From CAIUMH01 sp037142475 (GTDB lineage Bacteria > Actinomycetota > Acidimicrobiia > Acidimicrobiales > RAAP-2): a stretch of 23,535 bases of DNA. The notes beneath the pieces are model-generated. The model worked only from the letters and a program-made list of their open reading frames with translations. It was not told the origin of the DNA and did no database searches. Location: the NCBI GenBank assembly GCA_037142475.1, contig JBAXAR010000024.1, forward strand, positions 1 to 23,535, read 5' to 3'. The position numbers and the translations under genes are program-made. Positions 18,601 through 21,600 of the stretch are shown here, piece after piece (positions within the stretch are counted from its first letter, which is position 1; every line of letters starts with the position of its first letter).

Positions 18601-21600
18601 GCGATGGCCTTGCTTCGGTGAAGGTCTCCCTGCCAACCAACAGCCTCCAGGGCAATGTCCACGCAACCAGAGTGACGATCACGGCCATCGATACGACCTA
18701 CGGCGACGAGTCCACCAATCCACGTCGCTCGCAGGAACTGTCGTGGCCTGCCAGCACGTTCGACTTCGGCGGACCAGAGGTGTTCCCGGGATTGATCAAC
18801 GGACATTCCTATGTCTTCACCGCAGCCGTCAGTAACTCTGAGGGCACAGGCCCATCGTCGGATCCCACGACAGCCGTGGTGCCTGCAGGGGCCCCCGACG
18901 CTCCGACCGACGTGGTGGCCAGCCCGGGTGCAGCGTCGGCCTCGGTCAACTTCACAGCACCGTCAGGGAATGGAGCGCCAATCACGGGCTATTCCGCGGT
19001 GGCGGTTGACCTCACTGATCCCGAGCGCGGTGGGCAGGTTGCAACAGGTGCTGCAGCCCCGCTCACAATCACTGGGTTGACCAATGGTGACAACTACGTG
19101 GTCGCGGTCACTGCGACGAACAGCGCTGGCGACTCGAGCAGCGCGCAGTCCGGATCGGTGGTCCCTCAAGACGTACCGTCCGTTCCTTCTTCGGTGACCG
19201 CTGAGCCTGGGGATCGGTCTGCGCTCGTCTCCTTCGGCCCCCCTTCGTCCAATGGATCGTCCATCACGGGCTACACGGTCGTTGTGCACGATCTCGACGA
19301 GAGCGTTGCGGATGTGACCAGCAAGGGCCTGAGGATCCCGATCCTCGTCAATGGCCTCACCAACGGGCACCACTACAGCTTCAGCGTCTCGGCCACCAAC
19401 GCGGTGGGATCGGGTGCGGCATCTGCATCATCGGATCCCGTGACGACCCCCGTCGGCCCACCCGGAGCGCCGTCCTCGGTGACAGCAACGCCTGGTGCCG
19501 GAGCAGTCACGGTCACGTTCGGAGCATCGACCGACGACGGTGGCCTGCCCATCGACTACCTCGTCAATGTCGTCCCTCTCGCAAGGGGCTACGGCGGTGG
19601 TATGACGCCGGCCACCACGAGCCCTCTCACTATTGATGGGCTTTCGAATGGTGTGCCCTACCTCGTCTCGATCGTGGCGCACAATCAGGTTGGATACAGC
19701 TCGGCGGTCACCTCGACGATCGTGACGCCTCGAGATGTGCCGACCACCCCCTCGTTGGTGACTGCCTCACATACCGGAACCACGGCGACGGTTTCCTTCG
19801 GAGCATCGATCGACAACGGCTCGCCCATCTCCAGGTACACGGTGACGGCTCGGGACTTTACGAATCCTGCTCGAGGTGGCCAGACCTGTCAGACCGATGA
19901 TGGAGCAACGACCAGCTGCGACATCTCCTCGCTCACCTACGGCGACTACTACCTGTTCGATGTCGTGGCGACCAACCAGCTCGGCGACTCAGCGGTGGCG
20001 ACGTCGACCGTTGGCAACGGAGTTCTGATCGCTGATGTGCCGAGCGCACCCACCGCGGTGAGCGCCACGCACATGGCCGGGTACGACGGTGGAGCTTGGG
20101 TCTCCTTCGCTACACCTGCAGCAAACGGATCAGCCCTCGGCCTCTACCGCGTGACGGCTTGGGACCAAACCAACACACTCAATGGGAGTAGGGAAGTCAG
20201 CGCCTACTCGAGCCCGCAACGCATCGAGGGCCTGACCGTCGGTCATACCTATGTCTTCACCGTCTCCGCAAGCAACGCGATCGGGTCGAGTACGGACTCT
20301 GCTGCATCGGAACCCTTCGTCGCTGCGGGACTTCCCGGAACACCAGGCGCACTTAATTCGGTCCCAGGTGACGGCTGGCTGGACCTGTCATGGGCGGCGC
20401 CGAACAGCGACGGCGGTTCGGCGATCACCGGCTACACGGTCACGCTGACCGGGCCGGACGGCGATCAGACCTGCTCGACGAGTTTGACCAGCTGCCGGAT
20501 TGACGGCTTGATCAATGGGCAGGACTACTCCTTCTCCGTGAGAGCAACCAACGTCGTTGGAACTGGCCAGCTGTCAGCCCTACGGAACGCGGGCCATCCG
20601 GTGGCGGGCCAATCCGCCCCGGGTGCACCACGCAACGTGGTCGTGGATGCAGGGGCCGCTCAGGCGAGCGTTCGATTCTCCGCTCCGACCTCCGACGGAA
20701 ACGATCAGATTCGTCACTTCAGCGTGATCACCCGAGACGCCCAAGGTGCTGTGGTCAAGACGACGCTTGGAGAATCGAGCCCGATCGTGGTTGGCGGCCT
20801 GACGCCGGGAGCCACCTATAGCTTCGCTGTGTCGGCGACGAACTCGATGGGCACGGGCGATGAATCTCCAGCTTCGGATCCGATCGCGCTGCCCGTCCGT
20901 CCCGGAGCACCACGCTCGGTTGTCGCCACGGCATCCCCTGGGTCTGCTTCGGTGGCCTTCACTGCCCCGGCTGGCAATGGGGGGCTGCCTATCTCTGGCT
21001 ACACCGTCACGGCCACCGACACGACGTCGCCGGCCGATGGTGGACAGACGGCAAGTGGCCAGTCGAGCCCCATCGTCATCACCGGCCTCGCCAATGGCGA
21101 CAGCTACACCTTCACGGTGTCGGCCACGAACGCCGTGGGAGTAGGCACGTCATCGGATGCTTCGACTGCGGTAACGCCGAGGACAACTCCCAATGCGCCG
21201 GGAGGCACCCGGCTGAGTACCGCGCCGGTCGTCGTCGCACCGTCGGTCTCGAACTCTCAGTCGGTAACCACTGATCAATCTGGCAACGTCTACATCTCCA
21301 ACAACCGGCTTTGGAAAGTAACCACAGCAGGTTCGGTCTCTGAGGTGGGTGGATCATGGGATGGGGCAGTCGTCGGATCGGCCATCGACAAGCAGGGGAA
21401 CATCTTTGTCCTGACGTCCACGTACTGGACTGGCAACGTTGTCAAGGTTGCCCCTGACGGGACGAGGACCACGTTCACAACCACTGGATCGAATCCCCTG
21501 AGTATCGGCGTCGACGATGCTGGCAACGTCTATGTGGCGAGTCAACCGGCGTTTAGTTCTGGTGGGTCGGTGATCCGGACCTCGCCCGACGGTGTGAAGA

